In this document: piece by piece, positions 1 to 6,480 of the stretch
How the letters are laid out: every line of letters begins with the position of its first letter
Position numbering within the stretch: position 1 is the stretch's first letter
Assembly: GCA_902796115.1 (NCBI GenBank)
Contig: CADBNX010000329.1
Location: 1 to 7,073, forward strand
DNA: 7,073 bases
Source: an uncultured Eubacteriales bacterium
GTDB taxonomy: Bacteria > Bacillota > Clostridia > Christensenellales > Aristaeellaceae
Direction of reading: 5' to 3'
Translations under genes and position numbers: made by a program
The notes under the pieces: model-generated
What the model was told of the DNA's origin: nothing
The model's input: only the letters and a program-made list of their open reading frames with translations
Database searches by the model: none

Positions 1-573
1 ACGCTCGGCCTGGTCATCGCCTGTGTGATGAGTTATCTGCTGCAGCGCACGCGCCTGCGCGGCCGGAGCATCCCCAATTTCCTGATCACGCTCGGCTCCG
101 GCACCCCGTCCGTCGTCATCGCGCTCGGGCTGATCATGACCATGCGCGGCAATTTCGGCCTGAACATTTACAACACCGCCTATATCCTGATCATCGCCTA
201 CCTGATCAAATACCTGATGATGGGCATGCGTACGGTGGTATCCGCCATGAGCCAGATCCACGTATCCCTGGAAGAAAGCAGCCAGGTATCCGGCGCAAGC
301 TGGCTCAAAACCATGTTCCGCGTCACGGTCCCGCTGATCTTCCCATCGATCGCGGCGGGATGGTTCCTGATCTTTATTCCCAGTTTCTATGAACTGTCGA
401 TGACAGCGCTGCTCTATTCCAGCACCACCAAAACCATCGGCTTCCAGTTGTTTGAGTACTGGACTTTCACCAGCCAGCCCATGAGCTGCGCCATGGCGTT
501 CGGTATCCTGCTGATCGTGATCGTGCTCAACCTCCTGCTGAACCGCATTACCAAAGGCAAGTTTTCCATCTGA
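1..573 (+). CDS. ABC transporter permease, FbpB-like (5' partial)
   Basis: This is the C-terminal 190 residues of an inner-membrane permease; the reading frame is open from base 1, so the start lies upstream. The visible part has several hydrophobic segments (about residues 1-14, 33-48, 59-76, 108-128 and 155-180). Between them is the cytoplasmic EAA-type coupling loop, EESSQVSGAS at 91-100, followed by a hydrophobic VPLIFPSIAAGW stretch, which docks on the ATPase. The tail with ELSMTALLYSS and TIGFQLFEYW resembles Fe(III)-type (FbpB) and related permeases, which are usually long proteins with two fused permease halves. The ATPase begins 26 bp downstream on the same strand, so the two form one importer. 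The substrate cannot be read from this fragment; Fe(III), polyamine, phosphonate and similar importers share this fold. Family assignment is firm, substrate is not. Confidence 0.88.
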   Translation, partial: TLGLVIACVMSYLLQRTRLRGRSIPNFLITLGSGTPSVVIALGLIMTMRGNFGLNIYNTAYILIIAYLIKYLMMGMRTVVSAMSQIHVSLEESSQVSGASWLKTMFRVTVPLIFPSIAAGWFLIFIPSFYELSMTALLYSSTTKTIGFQLFEYWTFTSQPMSCAMAFGILLIVIVLNLLLNRITKGKFSI

Positions 574-599
574 AGCAGAGAAGAAAGGAATCAAACCGC

Positions 600-1673
600 A
601 TGGCTGCCGTAACTGTCAGACATATCAGCAAATCCTTCGGAGAGACCATCGTACTCCGCGATTTTGACGACGTTTTCGGGGATGGGGAATTCATCACGCT
701 GCTGGGGCCTTCCGGATGCGGAAAAACCACCATGCTGCGCATCATCGCCGGTTTTGAAAAGCCCACCTCCGGTGAGCTGTATCTGGATGACCGGCTGGTC
801 TCCGGCGGAAAAACCTTCGTGCCCCCGGAAAAACGCGGGATCGGCATGGTGTTTCAAAGCTACGCCGTGTGGCCGCATATGAACGTATTCGACAACGTGG
901 CCTATCCGCTTTCCATCCGGAAAACGCCGAAGGCCGATCTCGAAGCCAGTGTAAACAGGGCGCTTGAAATCATGCATCTGACCCGGTACGCGCAGCGCTT
1001 TCCCAATCAGCTTTCCGGCGGGCAGCAGCAGCGCGTGGCGCTCGCCCGGGCGCTTGTCTTCGCCCCGCGTCTGCTGCTGCTGGACGAGCCGGTGAGCAAT
1101 CTGGACGCGAAGCTGCGCGAGAGCATGCGCTTTGAAATCAAGGAAATCCAGAAAAAGCTCGGCATCACCGTGGTCTATGTCACGCATGACCAGACGGAAG
1201 CCATGGCGATGAGCGACCGCATTATCCTGATCAACTGCGGCGTGGTCCAGCAGAGCGGCACCCCCGAGGAAATCTATAACCGGCCGGTCAATCAGTTCGT
1301 GGCGGATTTTCTGGGAAAGGTGGAGTTTCTGAAGGGGATCGCGGAAAACGGAAAGATCCTGTTTCCCGCCATGGGCGGACAGGCACTCCCGTATGACGGT
1401 CCCCGCACGGGAAAAGTCGAAGCCGCGATCCGTCCGGAAAACTTTTATTTCAGTCCGGACGGCATCCTGCGGGGCACCCTGGAAACCCAGTACTATCTGG
1501 GCGACGTGGACGACTGCCGGGTACGCATCGGGGATACGCTCGTACGCGTCATCGTGAACGGATATGAATATCACCGCCTGCAAACCGGGCAGGCGGTGCG
1601 TCTCGGCGTACGCGATATGATGGTTTTCGCGGACGACGGGCTGCTGGAGGAAATGCTGCGGATCCAGACCTGA
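600..1673 (+). CDS. ABC transporter ATP-binding protein, FbpC/PotA-like, with TOBE-like C-terminus
   Basis: This is the cytoplasmic ATPase that powers the importer whose permease ends just upstream. All nucleotide-binding motifs are intact: Walker A GPSGCGKTT at 36-44, Q-loop Q86 in FQSYAVWPH, signature LSGGQQQR at 138-145, Walker B LLLLDEP at 158-164 with catalytic E163, D-loop SNLDAKLR at 166-173 and switch H196 in VTHDQTEAM. The region after the ATPase core (about 240-350, with the AAIRPENF stretch) fits a TOBE-type regulatory or substrate-sensing domain typical of the CUT1/Fe/polyamine subfamily. The length of 357 residues is normal. The ATG at 600 is preceded by AGAAAGGA at 582-589, a good ribosome binding site. 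The gene ends 70 bp before a convergent gene. Homologues include FbpC, PotA and UgpC types, so the transported compound stays undetermined. Confidence 0.93.
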   Translation: MAAVTVRHISKSFGETIVLRDFDDVFGDGEFITLLGPSGCGKTTMLRIIAGFEKPTSGELYLDDRLVSGGKTFVPPEKRGIGMVFQSYAVWPHMNVFDNVAYPLSIRKTPKADLEASVNRALEIMHLTRYAQRFPNQLSGGQQQRVALARALVFAPRLLLLDEPVSNLDAKLRESMRFEIKEIQKKLGITVVYVTHDQTEAMAMSDRIILINCGVVQQSGTPEEIYNRPVNQFVADFLGKVEFLKGIAENGKILFPAMGGQALPYDGPRTGKVEAAIRPENFYFSPDGILRGTLETQYYLGDVDDCRVRIGDTLVRVIVNGYEYHRLQTGQAVRLGVRDMMVFADDGLLEEMLRIQT

Positions 1674-1743
1674 GGATCGGACGGCGCAACCGTTTTCAGA
1701 TGCAGGCCGCATCCTTTCTCATAGCGGACAGGCAGCTTTTTCC

Positions 1744-2619
1744 TTACACTGATGATCCGCCCGCGGCGCCCTGTCCCCTGATCACCACTTCCCCGCTGCA
1801 CGCCATGACGGCGTCTTCGCGGATGATTTCGCCCACGCTGTCGGCCGTGATCCGTCCGGAACGCGGGTTTTTGACGGAGAGGATGTTTCCCTTCACATCC
1901 GCCTCCACATCGGAATATTCAAACGCCAGATCCGCTTCTTCCATCCGGCAGTTGATCAGCTTCAGGTTGGTGCAGTAGCACAGCGGCTGTGTGCCGGTCA
2001 CGGTGCAGTCGATCAGCGTGAGGCCGTCCGAAAACCAGGCAAGGTATTCCCCTTTCACGCGGCTATGGCGCACCGTTACGTTTTTGCTGTGCCAGAAGGC
2101 GTCCTTCGTGTCCAGATCGCAGTCTTCGATCTCAAGCCCGTCGATATACTGAAAAGAGTATTTGCCCTTCATCCGCACATTGCGCAGCGTGATCTTCCGG
2201 CTGTCCAGAAACAGGTATTCCGATTCGACCGTGGAATCGGTCAGCGAGATCCCGCCGCATTTCCACCCGAATTCCGGGGAAACGATCCGGCAGTCACGCA
2301 GGCTGACATCGCCGCACTCACGCAGTGCCTTGACGCCGCAAAGTTCACTGCGGGTGATTTTCCCGTCCCGCGCGTACCAGATCGCGGCGCGGGTCTTTTC
2401 ATCCATCACGGAATGATCCATGCTGAAGCCCTGTACGTGCCACAGCGGATAACGGAGCGAAAAACGGCAGTCCTTCAGCCGGATATCCCGCGCTTCCTTC
2501 AGCACCGATTCCCCGTCCGCGGGGCCGGAGAAATCGCACCCCTCCACATCCCCGTGCTGCAGATGATACAGGGCCCTTTCCTCGTCAAAACGCCGGTTTT
2601 TCAGGATGGTTCTTTCCAT
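1744..2619 (-). CDS. DUF3737 family protein (predicted right-handed beta-helix)
   Basis: The protein has 291 residues and no enzyme motif I can name. Its N-terminus (ILKNRRFDEERALYHL) and the blocks GPADGESVLKEARDI, TKDAFWHSKNVTVR, GEYLAW and LAFEYSDVEADVKG match what I recall of DUF3737. Short strand-turn repeats recur about every 19-20 residues: DIRLKDCRF at 45, DVSLRDCRI at 104, GISLTDSTV at 123, KITLRNVRM at 142, LEIEDCDLD at 162, VTVRHSRV at 181, LTLIDCTV at 200 and LKLINCRM at 219. That period suits a parallel beta-helix. There is no signal peptide, so it is probably cytoplasmic. I chose the ATG at 2619 because it gives the usual family N-terminus; its ribosome site is weak. An in-frame TTG at 2640, 9 nt after AGAAGG, would add seven residues and start one base after the upstream stop. 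It is the last gene of the acyltransferase operon. Function unknown. Confidence 0.85.
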   Translation of the reverse strand: MERTILKNRRFDEERALYHLQHGDVEGCDFSGPADGESVLKEARDIRLKDCRFSLRYPLWHVQGFSMDHSVMDEKTRAAIWYARDGKITRSELCGVKALRECGDVSLRDCRIVSPEFGWKCGGISLTDSTVESEYLFLDSRKITLRNVRMKGKYSFQYIDGLEIEDCDLDTKDAFWHSKNVTVRHSRVKGEYLAWFSDGLTLIDCTVTGTQPLCYCTNLKLINCRMEEADLAFEYSDVEADVKGNILSVKNPRSGRITADSVGEIIREDAVMACSGEVVIRGQGAAGGSSV

Positions 2620-2641
2620 ACGGTTCCCGTTATGCTTCAAA

Positions 2642-4066
2642 TCAGCGCGCCTTCTTTTTTCCGTTGAAAAAACGGATGAACAGCATCAGCAGCGTAAAAT
2701 ACACCACCACGATCCCGGCGGTCACATACAGCAGCGTGTCCGATCTTGCCGCCATCGTCACCAGGATCAGCAGCGGCGCCCCGAACAGGATACCGTAGCT
2801 GGACCCGAGCACCAGGTTGTTGGCAGCGGGCGTGCGCAGGTCCGGATCAATTTCCCGGAGCAGCAGAATGCCGGATCCGATCGTGCCCGTCATCATGCCG
2901 TACATGGAAATCAATCCTTCATGAAAATACCCCGGATACACGAGACGGCTGACCCGCTTCAGATAGAACCAGGTCGCACCGCCGCCCGCGACGGCCATCA
3001 GGATAAAGGGAAGCCACAGGCCGCTCAGGTCCGCCGGGTCGATACAGGCGATCCCGGCAACGATCATGATATCGAAGAAAAAGCCGGACAGCCGGTTCAG
3101 CAGATAATTGTTCTGGTAGCGAAGCTTCATCCAGCCGCGTTTTTCCGCCCGGCCGAGCACGGTCTTCACCAGCATGGCGATGGCGGAGCCGATGATGAAA
3201 TTGAACCCCCAGAGCATGGGATTGAGCATTTTCCCGAGTCCCGGCGTCAGAGCGCCGAGCGCGGAGGTGATCCCGAGCGTTACCACATACGTCAGGATAT
3301 ACACCACCAGCACCAGCGCGATCTGCACGGACAGCTTGTCGATCGAATCGGACACCTGGATCTCGTTCCGGTCCTGAAAATAATCCACCGTGATCTCATT
3401 TTTCAGGGCGTCCCGCTTTCCGCTCAGATCAAGCCTGTTCCGTTTTCTCCAGAAATTCAGCACGGCGACCCCTACCGTGCAGGCGCAGATATACCCCGCC
3501 GCCGCGATGGCAAGGCCGAAGCTCTGTCCTCCGGCGAAACCGTAGCTTTCATACGTCATGCCGATATTGTTCGCCTGTCCCGGGCCCTGCCCGTATCCCA
3601 TCGGAAGCAGCATTCCTGCCGCCTTATACAGCCCGGGCATCAGGGTCAGCGAAAGCGCCACCGTGATCAGCAGCCCGCAGAATCCCTGCACCAGATATGC
3701 CCCCACGACCACCGCGCCGGATTTCACGCCGTCCAGCGCGCCGGCACCGTGCTTTCCGGAACCGCTGCGAAGGCTCATCGCGATGAAGCCGAGCGCGATC
3801 GCGTGATACACCAGCGCGTCCAGCAGGCTGATGTCAAACAGATGATCGATATGGAACGCGTTCTTCAGAACCAGTTTCCCCGCCAGCATCAGAAAACCCG
3901 CCAGCACGGAAACCGGCATCAGGCTCTTGCGGATCACCGGCACACAGCGCCTGAGCATATTCGCCAGCAGCATCACCACCGCGATCATTCCCAGCTGGAC
4001 GATCAGGTTCCACACCCCGGGTGTCGCGTAAAAAATCGTTTGTACTTCCGCAGTTGTTTCCGGCAT
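2642..4066 (-). CDS. gltS: Sodium/glutamate symporter family protein (ESS, GltS-like)
   Basis: This is a 474-residue polytopic membrane protein, predicted to couple Na+ entry to glutamate or related anion uptake. Hydrophobic helices lie at about residues 19-38, 47-66, 81-98, 115-143, 181-204, 247-270, 285-303, 328-343, 350-369, 384-403, 419-440 and 445-467. Two glycine-rich segments, GYGQGPGQANNIG at 157-169 and GMMTGTIGSG at 390-399 followed by LLLREIDP, sit in equivalent places of the two halves. This fits the inverted-repeat, re-entrant-loop design of GltS transporters. A hydrophilic linker at about 206-245 separates the halves. The ATG at 4066 lies only 2 bases after the stop of the acyltransferase gene, and its ribosome site (CGGAGAA at 4076-4082) lies inside that gene, so translation is probably coupled. 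The substrate is inferred from family; other dicarboxylates or organic anions are possible. Confidence 0.85.
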   Translation of the reverse strand: MPETTAEVQTIFYATPGVWNLIVQLGMIAVVMLLANMLRRCVPVIRKSLMPVSVLAGFLMLAGKLVLKNAFHIDHLFDISLLDALVYHAIALGFIAMSLRSGSGKHGAGALDGVKSGAVVVGAYLVQGFCGLLITVALSLTLMPGLYKAAGMLLPMGYGQGPGQANNIGMTYESYGFAGGQSFGLAIAAAGYICACTVGVAVLNFWRKRNRLDLSGKRDALKNEITVDYFQDRNEIQVSDSIDKLSVQIALVLVVYILTYVVTLGITSALGALTPGLGKMLNPMLWGFNFIIGSAIAMLVKTVLGRAEKRGWMKLRYQNNYLLNRLSGFFFDIMIVAGIACIDPADLSGLWLPFILMAVAGGGATWFYLKRVSRLVYPGYFHEGLISMYGMMTGTIGSGILLLREIDPDLRTPAANNLVLGSSYGILFGAPLLILVTMAARSDTLLYVTAGIVVVYFTLLMLFIRFFNGKKKAR

Positions 4067-4068
4067 CG

Positions 4069-5232
4069 TTACTGATTCTCCGTTTCTTTCCCGTCGTTCT
4101 GCACGGCCAGCAGGTAAGGCCGCAGGATCCCCTTTTCCGAACGGATCTCATAGTATCCGTCCGGAGCCGAAAACAGCAGCCGGTTTGTTTTGACCATCGC
4201 GATATCGGAGATGCCGGAAAACGGAAATGCCTGTCCGTCCGTTTGGATCACGCGCTTTTCAAGCTCCAGCGAAAAGCGCGTCTTCCGGCTTTTTCCGGTA
4301 TCCAGCGCGGTCAGGATCCCCTCGCCCGGGAACAGGCCGGATCCTCTGCCCTCCCGTACGCGCTTTGCCATTTCCCGCCGCTGCCAGACATCCCATTCGT
4401 GAATATTCGAAAACCTGCCTTCCCGGAAACGGCAGTTCCCGTCCAGGCCCGCGCGCATGCCGCATTTTTCGCACAGGATCGTATCGCCTTCGGTGCGCAG
4501 CCCGCCGGCCTCCCCGCACGCGGGACAGAGAAAGAGTGCTCTTTCCAGTCCCACCGCCGGCTTCCGGCTGCGGAACGGCACGCTGCCGTTTTCATCCCAG
4601 ACGTTTACGTAAATGTCTCGGTTGATGGCTTCCGTCACTTCTTCCGCGCTCATCTCATCCAGCTGCTCCGGCGTGTAGATGTGCGCGATCCTGCCCGTAA
4701 TGCGTCCTCTTCTCGGCTTTTTTGCCCAGCGCGGCTTTGACAGATAATTTCCCTCCAGCCGGTAGGTGACCAGGGGGACCCGCACGGCCTTCGCCAGATT
4801 GCCCGTCGCGGGAAACACCTTCGCGCTCACGCCGTCCCAGGTGCAGTCCCCTTCCGCGAAAAGCACCACCGGGCTTCCCTGCCTGAGCGAGGTCAGGATG
4901 GCACGCACCGCGCCGGCGGACGAGGACGCTTTGCTGCGCGGGATCAGGGACGCATAGCGCGTCAGCAGCTTTGTGACAAGCCCCAGACGCATCAGATGCG
5001 AGCTGCCCACGTAGGAAAGCGGCTGATTTTTCACCACATGCCCGATCAGCACCGTATCCAGGTTCATGGCGTGATTGGAGATCAACAGAAAAGGCCCGTC
5101 CAGGCAGACAGGCTCCCACGTAAAATGATACCTGTGTCTGATCACCGGCGGCACCACCAGATGCGCAAACCGCCATGCCCTGGCACGAACCCGCTTCAGT
5201 GCTTCACCGTTCCCGTTCCTGCTGGTCCCCAT
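4069..5232 (-). CDS. plsC: PlsC-type 1-acylglycerol-phosphate acyltransferase family protein with zinc ribbon and C-terminal extension
   Basis: The N-terminal 230 residues form a lysophospholipid acyltransferase domain, which would transfer a fatty acyl group to lysophosphatidic acid or a similar acceptor at the membrane. The catalytic HX4D motif is NHAMNLD at 53-59 (H54, D59). Motif II is probably LIPRS around R99, motif III is FAEGDCTWDG with E127-G128, and motif IV is VPLV at 152-155. The third motif departs from the common EGTRS. After the enzyme comes CPAC at 236-239 and CEKC at 254-257, a four-cysteine zinc ribbon. A C-terminal region (about 300-380) of alternating strands ends with YYEIRSEKG and LRPYLLAV, suggestive of a PH/GRAM-like fold. 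The total of 387 residues is well above the usual 200-250 for PlsC. The ATG at 5232 has GGAGGGG just upstream and is the first gene after a consensus promoter. Enzyme family is firm; acceptor and role of the extra domains are inferred. Confidence 0.88.
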   Translation of the reverse strand: MGTSRNGNGEALKRVRARAWRFAHLVVPPVIRHRYHFTWEPVCLDGPFLLISNHAMNLDTVLIGHVVKNQPLSYVGSSHLMRLGLVTKLLTRYASLIPRSKASSSAGAVRAILTSLRQGSPVVLFAEGDCTWDGVSAKVFPATGNLAKAVRVPLVTYRLEGNYLSKPRWAKKPRRGRITGRIAHIYTPEQLDEMSAEEVTEAINRDIYVNVWDENGSVPFRSRKPAVGLERALFLCPACGEAGGLRTEGDTILCEKCGMRAGLDGNCRFREGRFSNIHEWDVWQRREMAKRVREGRGSGLFPGEGILTALDTGKSRKTRFSLELEKRVIQTDGQAFPFSGISDIAMVKTNRLLFSAPDGYYEIRSEKGILRPYLLAVQNDGKETENQ

Positions 5233-5235
5233 ACG

Positions 5236-5242
5236 CCCCTCC
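5236..5242 (-). promoter_or_regulatory. Ribosome binding site of the acyltransferase gene
   Basis: The minus strand reads GGAGGGG, with the GGAGG core 5 nt before the ATG at 5232. It supports that start and lies within the short leader expected from the promoter at 5254-5282. Confidence 0.75.
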
Positions 5243-5253
5243 GTTTCCGGATC

Positions 5254-5282
5254 ATTATATCCGGAAGAGGGAAAAGTGTCAA
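5254..5282 (-). promoter_or_regulatory. Consensus sigma-A/sigma-70 promoter for the three-gene minus-strand operon
   Basis: On the minus strand TTGACA (5282-5277) is followed by exactly 17 bp and then TATAAT (5259-5254). Both hexamers are a full 6/6 match to the housekeeping consensus with optimal spacing. Transcription should begin near 5247, leaving a leader of about 15 nt that is almost all ribosome binding site. This leaves no room for a riboswitch or attenuator. No operator palindrome is evident over the boxes, so strong, largely constitutive expression of the acyltransferase, symporter and DUF3737 genes is the simplest reading. Confidence 0.85.
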
Positions 5283-5417
5283 GGAAGAGTGACAGCCGCA
5301 GGCTTTGAAATGCCCGGTCTTACGGAAAAAGAAAACGCCGGGCGTCCCGCCCTCGCTTCGCAGAAGGAAAAAGCCGCTTCGGAACGAATTGATGATACGG
5401 ATGTTGATTTACGTATC

Positions 5418-5424
5418 GGGGAGG
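5418..5424 (+). promoter_or_regulatory. Ribosome binding site that fixes the start of the beta-propeller gene
   Basis: GGGGAGG ends 7 nt before the ATG at 5432 but only 1 nt before the in-frame ATG at 5426. The downstream ATG is therefore the likely start. An in-frame TGA at 5405-5407 rules out longer forms. Confidence 0.75.
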
Positions 5425-5431
5425 TATGCCG

Positions 5432-6343
5432 ATGAAGCTGAATTTTCCGGAAACAAACGGCGGCTGGCGCAAATACGAAGGCGGCCCGGTTCTGGGCAGC
5501 AGGGAGCTTGGCACCTGCTTTGACGTACAGGTGCTCCGGGACGGTCCGGAATATGTGATGTACTTTTCCTGGCGTCCGAAAAAAGCGCTCGCCATGTGCC
5601 GCAGCAGGGACGGCGTTTCCTGGTCCGAACCTGAAATCATCATGACGGCGGATCCGGACTGCGGATGGATGGATAACCTGAACCGCAGCTGCACCGTGCG
5701 CTGCGGCAGCCGGTGGCATATGTGGTTCACCGGGCAGGCCCGGGGATACAGCTGGATCGGATACGCGGTCAGCGGGGACGGGGTGCACTGGCAGAGGGTG
5801 GGAAATCAGCCCGTCCTGTACAGCGAGCGCCCCTATGAGGGGCCCAGTGTCATGAATCCCTTTGTGCTGTGGGAGGAGGAAACCGGCCTGTTCCGCATGT
5901 GGTACGCGGCAGGCGAACAGTATGAGCCCAACACCCTCGCCTATGCGCAAAGCCGCGACGGCATTCACTGGGAAAAGCTGCCGGCCAACCCGATCTTTAC
6001 GGGCAGCCGGGAACACCCCTGGGAGCGGGACAGGGTCGGCGCCTGCCAGGTCGTTCCCCACGGCGGCTGGCACTACCTGTTCTACATCGGCTATGAGGAC
6101 ATTCACACCGCGCGGATCGGCGCGGCACGTTCCCGCGACGGCATCTCCGCCTGGCAGCGCCTTCCCTCCAACCCCATCATCTCCCCCACGCCGGGAGGCT
6201 GGGACGCGGACGCCTGCTACAAGCCCGCCGTCCTGCGTGAGGAGGACAGGGGCCGCTGGATGCTGTGGTACAACGGACGCCGCGGCAGCGAGGAATACAT
6301 CGGCCTCGCCGTTCATGACGGGCTTGACCTGGGATTTGACTGA
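5432..6343 (+). CDS. Glycosidase-like beta-propeller protein (GH43/GH32/GH130 style), specificity unknown
   Basis: This 303-residue protein has no signal peptide or membrane segment, so it should act in the cytoplasm. It carries a blade signature four times: SRDGVSW at 58-64, SGDGVHW at 114-120, SRDGIHW at 164-170 and SRDGISAW at 234-241. Each of the last three is followed within about 4-6 residues by a turn such as NQPVL, ANPIF or SNPII; an N-terminal GGPVL (17-21) is an equivalent turn. This repeat is characteristic of five-bladed beta-propeller glycosidases and glycoside phosphorylases. Acidic residues that could line the active site are D31 (CFDVQV), E136 (YEGPSV), E188/D190 (WERDRVG) and D258/D260 (GWDADACYKP), but I cannot assign catalytic roles. 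The gene stands alone, divergent from the acyltransferase operon and 137 bp before the corrinoid gene. I find no clear promoter upstream. The fold is well supported; enzymatic activity and substrate are inference. Confidence 0.8.
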   Translation: MKLNFPETNGGWRKYEGGPVLGSRELGTCFDVQVLRDGPEYVMYFSWRPKKALAMCRSRDGVSWSEPEIIMTADPDCGWMDNLNRSCTVRCGSRWHMWFTGQARGYSWIGYAVSGDGVHWQRVGNQPVLYSERPYEGPSVMNPFVLWEEETGLFRMWYAAGEQYEPNTLAYAQSRDGIHWEKLPANPIFTGSREHPWERDRVGACQVVPHGGWHYLFYIGYEDIHTARIGAARSRDGISAWQRLPSNPIISPTPGGWDADACYKPAVLREEDRGRWMLWYNGRRGSEEYIGLAVHDGLDLGFD

Positions 6344-6410
6344 GCCGCGGCCGCTCCGCCGGATATCTGCATACGGGCAGGCGCTAAATATTTGTTTTTT
6401 CGGAAAAAAG

Positions 6411-6441
6411 TATACCAATCGCGCCGAAAATCGGATATAAT
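6411..6441 (+). promoter_or_regulatory. Probable promoter of the corrinoid protein gene
   Basis: A perfect -10 hexamer TATAAT lies at 6436-6441, 39 bp before the ATG, in an otherwise AT-rich stretch. No good -35 exists: the best match is TATACC at 6411-6416 (3 of 6) with 19 bp spacing. A small inverted repeat CCGA-AAA-TCGG (6424-6434) sits directly upstream of the -10, where an activator or repressor could bind. A weak -35 would suit a regulated promoter, but regulation is inference. Confidence 0.5.
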
Positions 6442-6467
6442 GAAAGCGTTCCTCAACGCAGGAAGTC

Positions 6468-6474
6468 AGGGAGG
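6468..6474 (+). promoter_or_regulatory. Ribosome binding site of the corrinoid protein gene
   Basis: AGGGAGG lies 6 nt before the ATG at 6481, giving strong support for that start. Confidence 0.75.
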
Positions 6475-6480
6475 TATTTT

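Noticed and set aside
591..1712. Long minus-strand open frame opposite the ABC ATPase
   Set aside because: The plus-strand ATPase has every ABC motif; the antisense translation is compositionally odd and matches nothing.
1699..1713. Hairpin GATGC-AGGCC-GCATC between the convergent ABC and DUF3737 genes, as a terminator
   Set aside because: The stem is only 5 bp and is followed by CTTTCTC on the plus strand and no T-run on the minus strand. A terminator is expected in this 70-bp gap, but this is too weak to call.
2606..4075. Long plus-strand open frame of 489 codons opposite the symporter gene
   Set aside because: It is antisense to a clear membrane protein, is very rich in His, Gln and Arg as expected from a reverse-strand shadow, and shows no recognisable domain.
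5389..5417. TTGATG with a weak CGTATC box, as a promoter for the beta-propeller gene
   Set aside because: The -10 match is poor and the start of transcription would fall on or after the ribosome binding site at 5418-5424.
5305..5523. Small plus-strand open frame starting with TTG across the divergent intergenic region
   Set aside because: No ribosome binding site of note, a Lys/Arg-rich composition, and it overlaps the start of the beta-propeller gene in another frame.
6347..6354. GCGGCCGC palindrome right after the beta-propeller stop codon
   Set aside because: A single 8-bp palindrome in GC-rich DNA with no second copy or partner; likely chance.
6367..6410. CTGC/GCAG stem with a T-rich run (6391-6400) and the TTTTTTC/GAAAAAA mirror after the beta-propeller gene, as a terminator
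   Set aside because: The GC stem is 4 bp and sits 10 nt away from the T-run, and the A/T stem has a 1-base loop. Neither makes a convincing intrinsic terminator.
5279..6418. Minus-strand open frame of 379 codons opposite the beta-propeller gene
   Set aside because: It is a GC-rich shadow. The plus-strand frame has a ribosome site and repeated propeller motifs, and the minus frame has neither.
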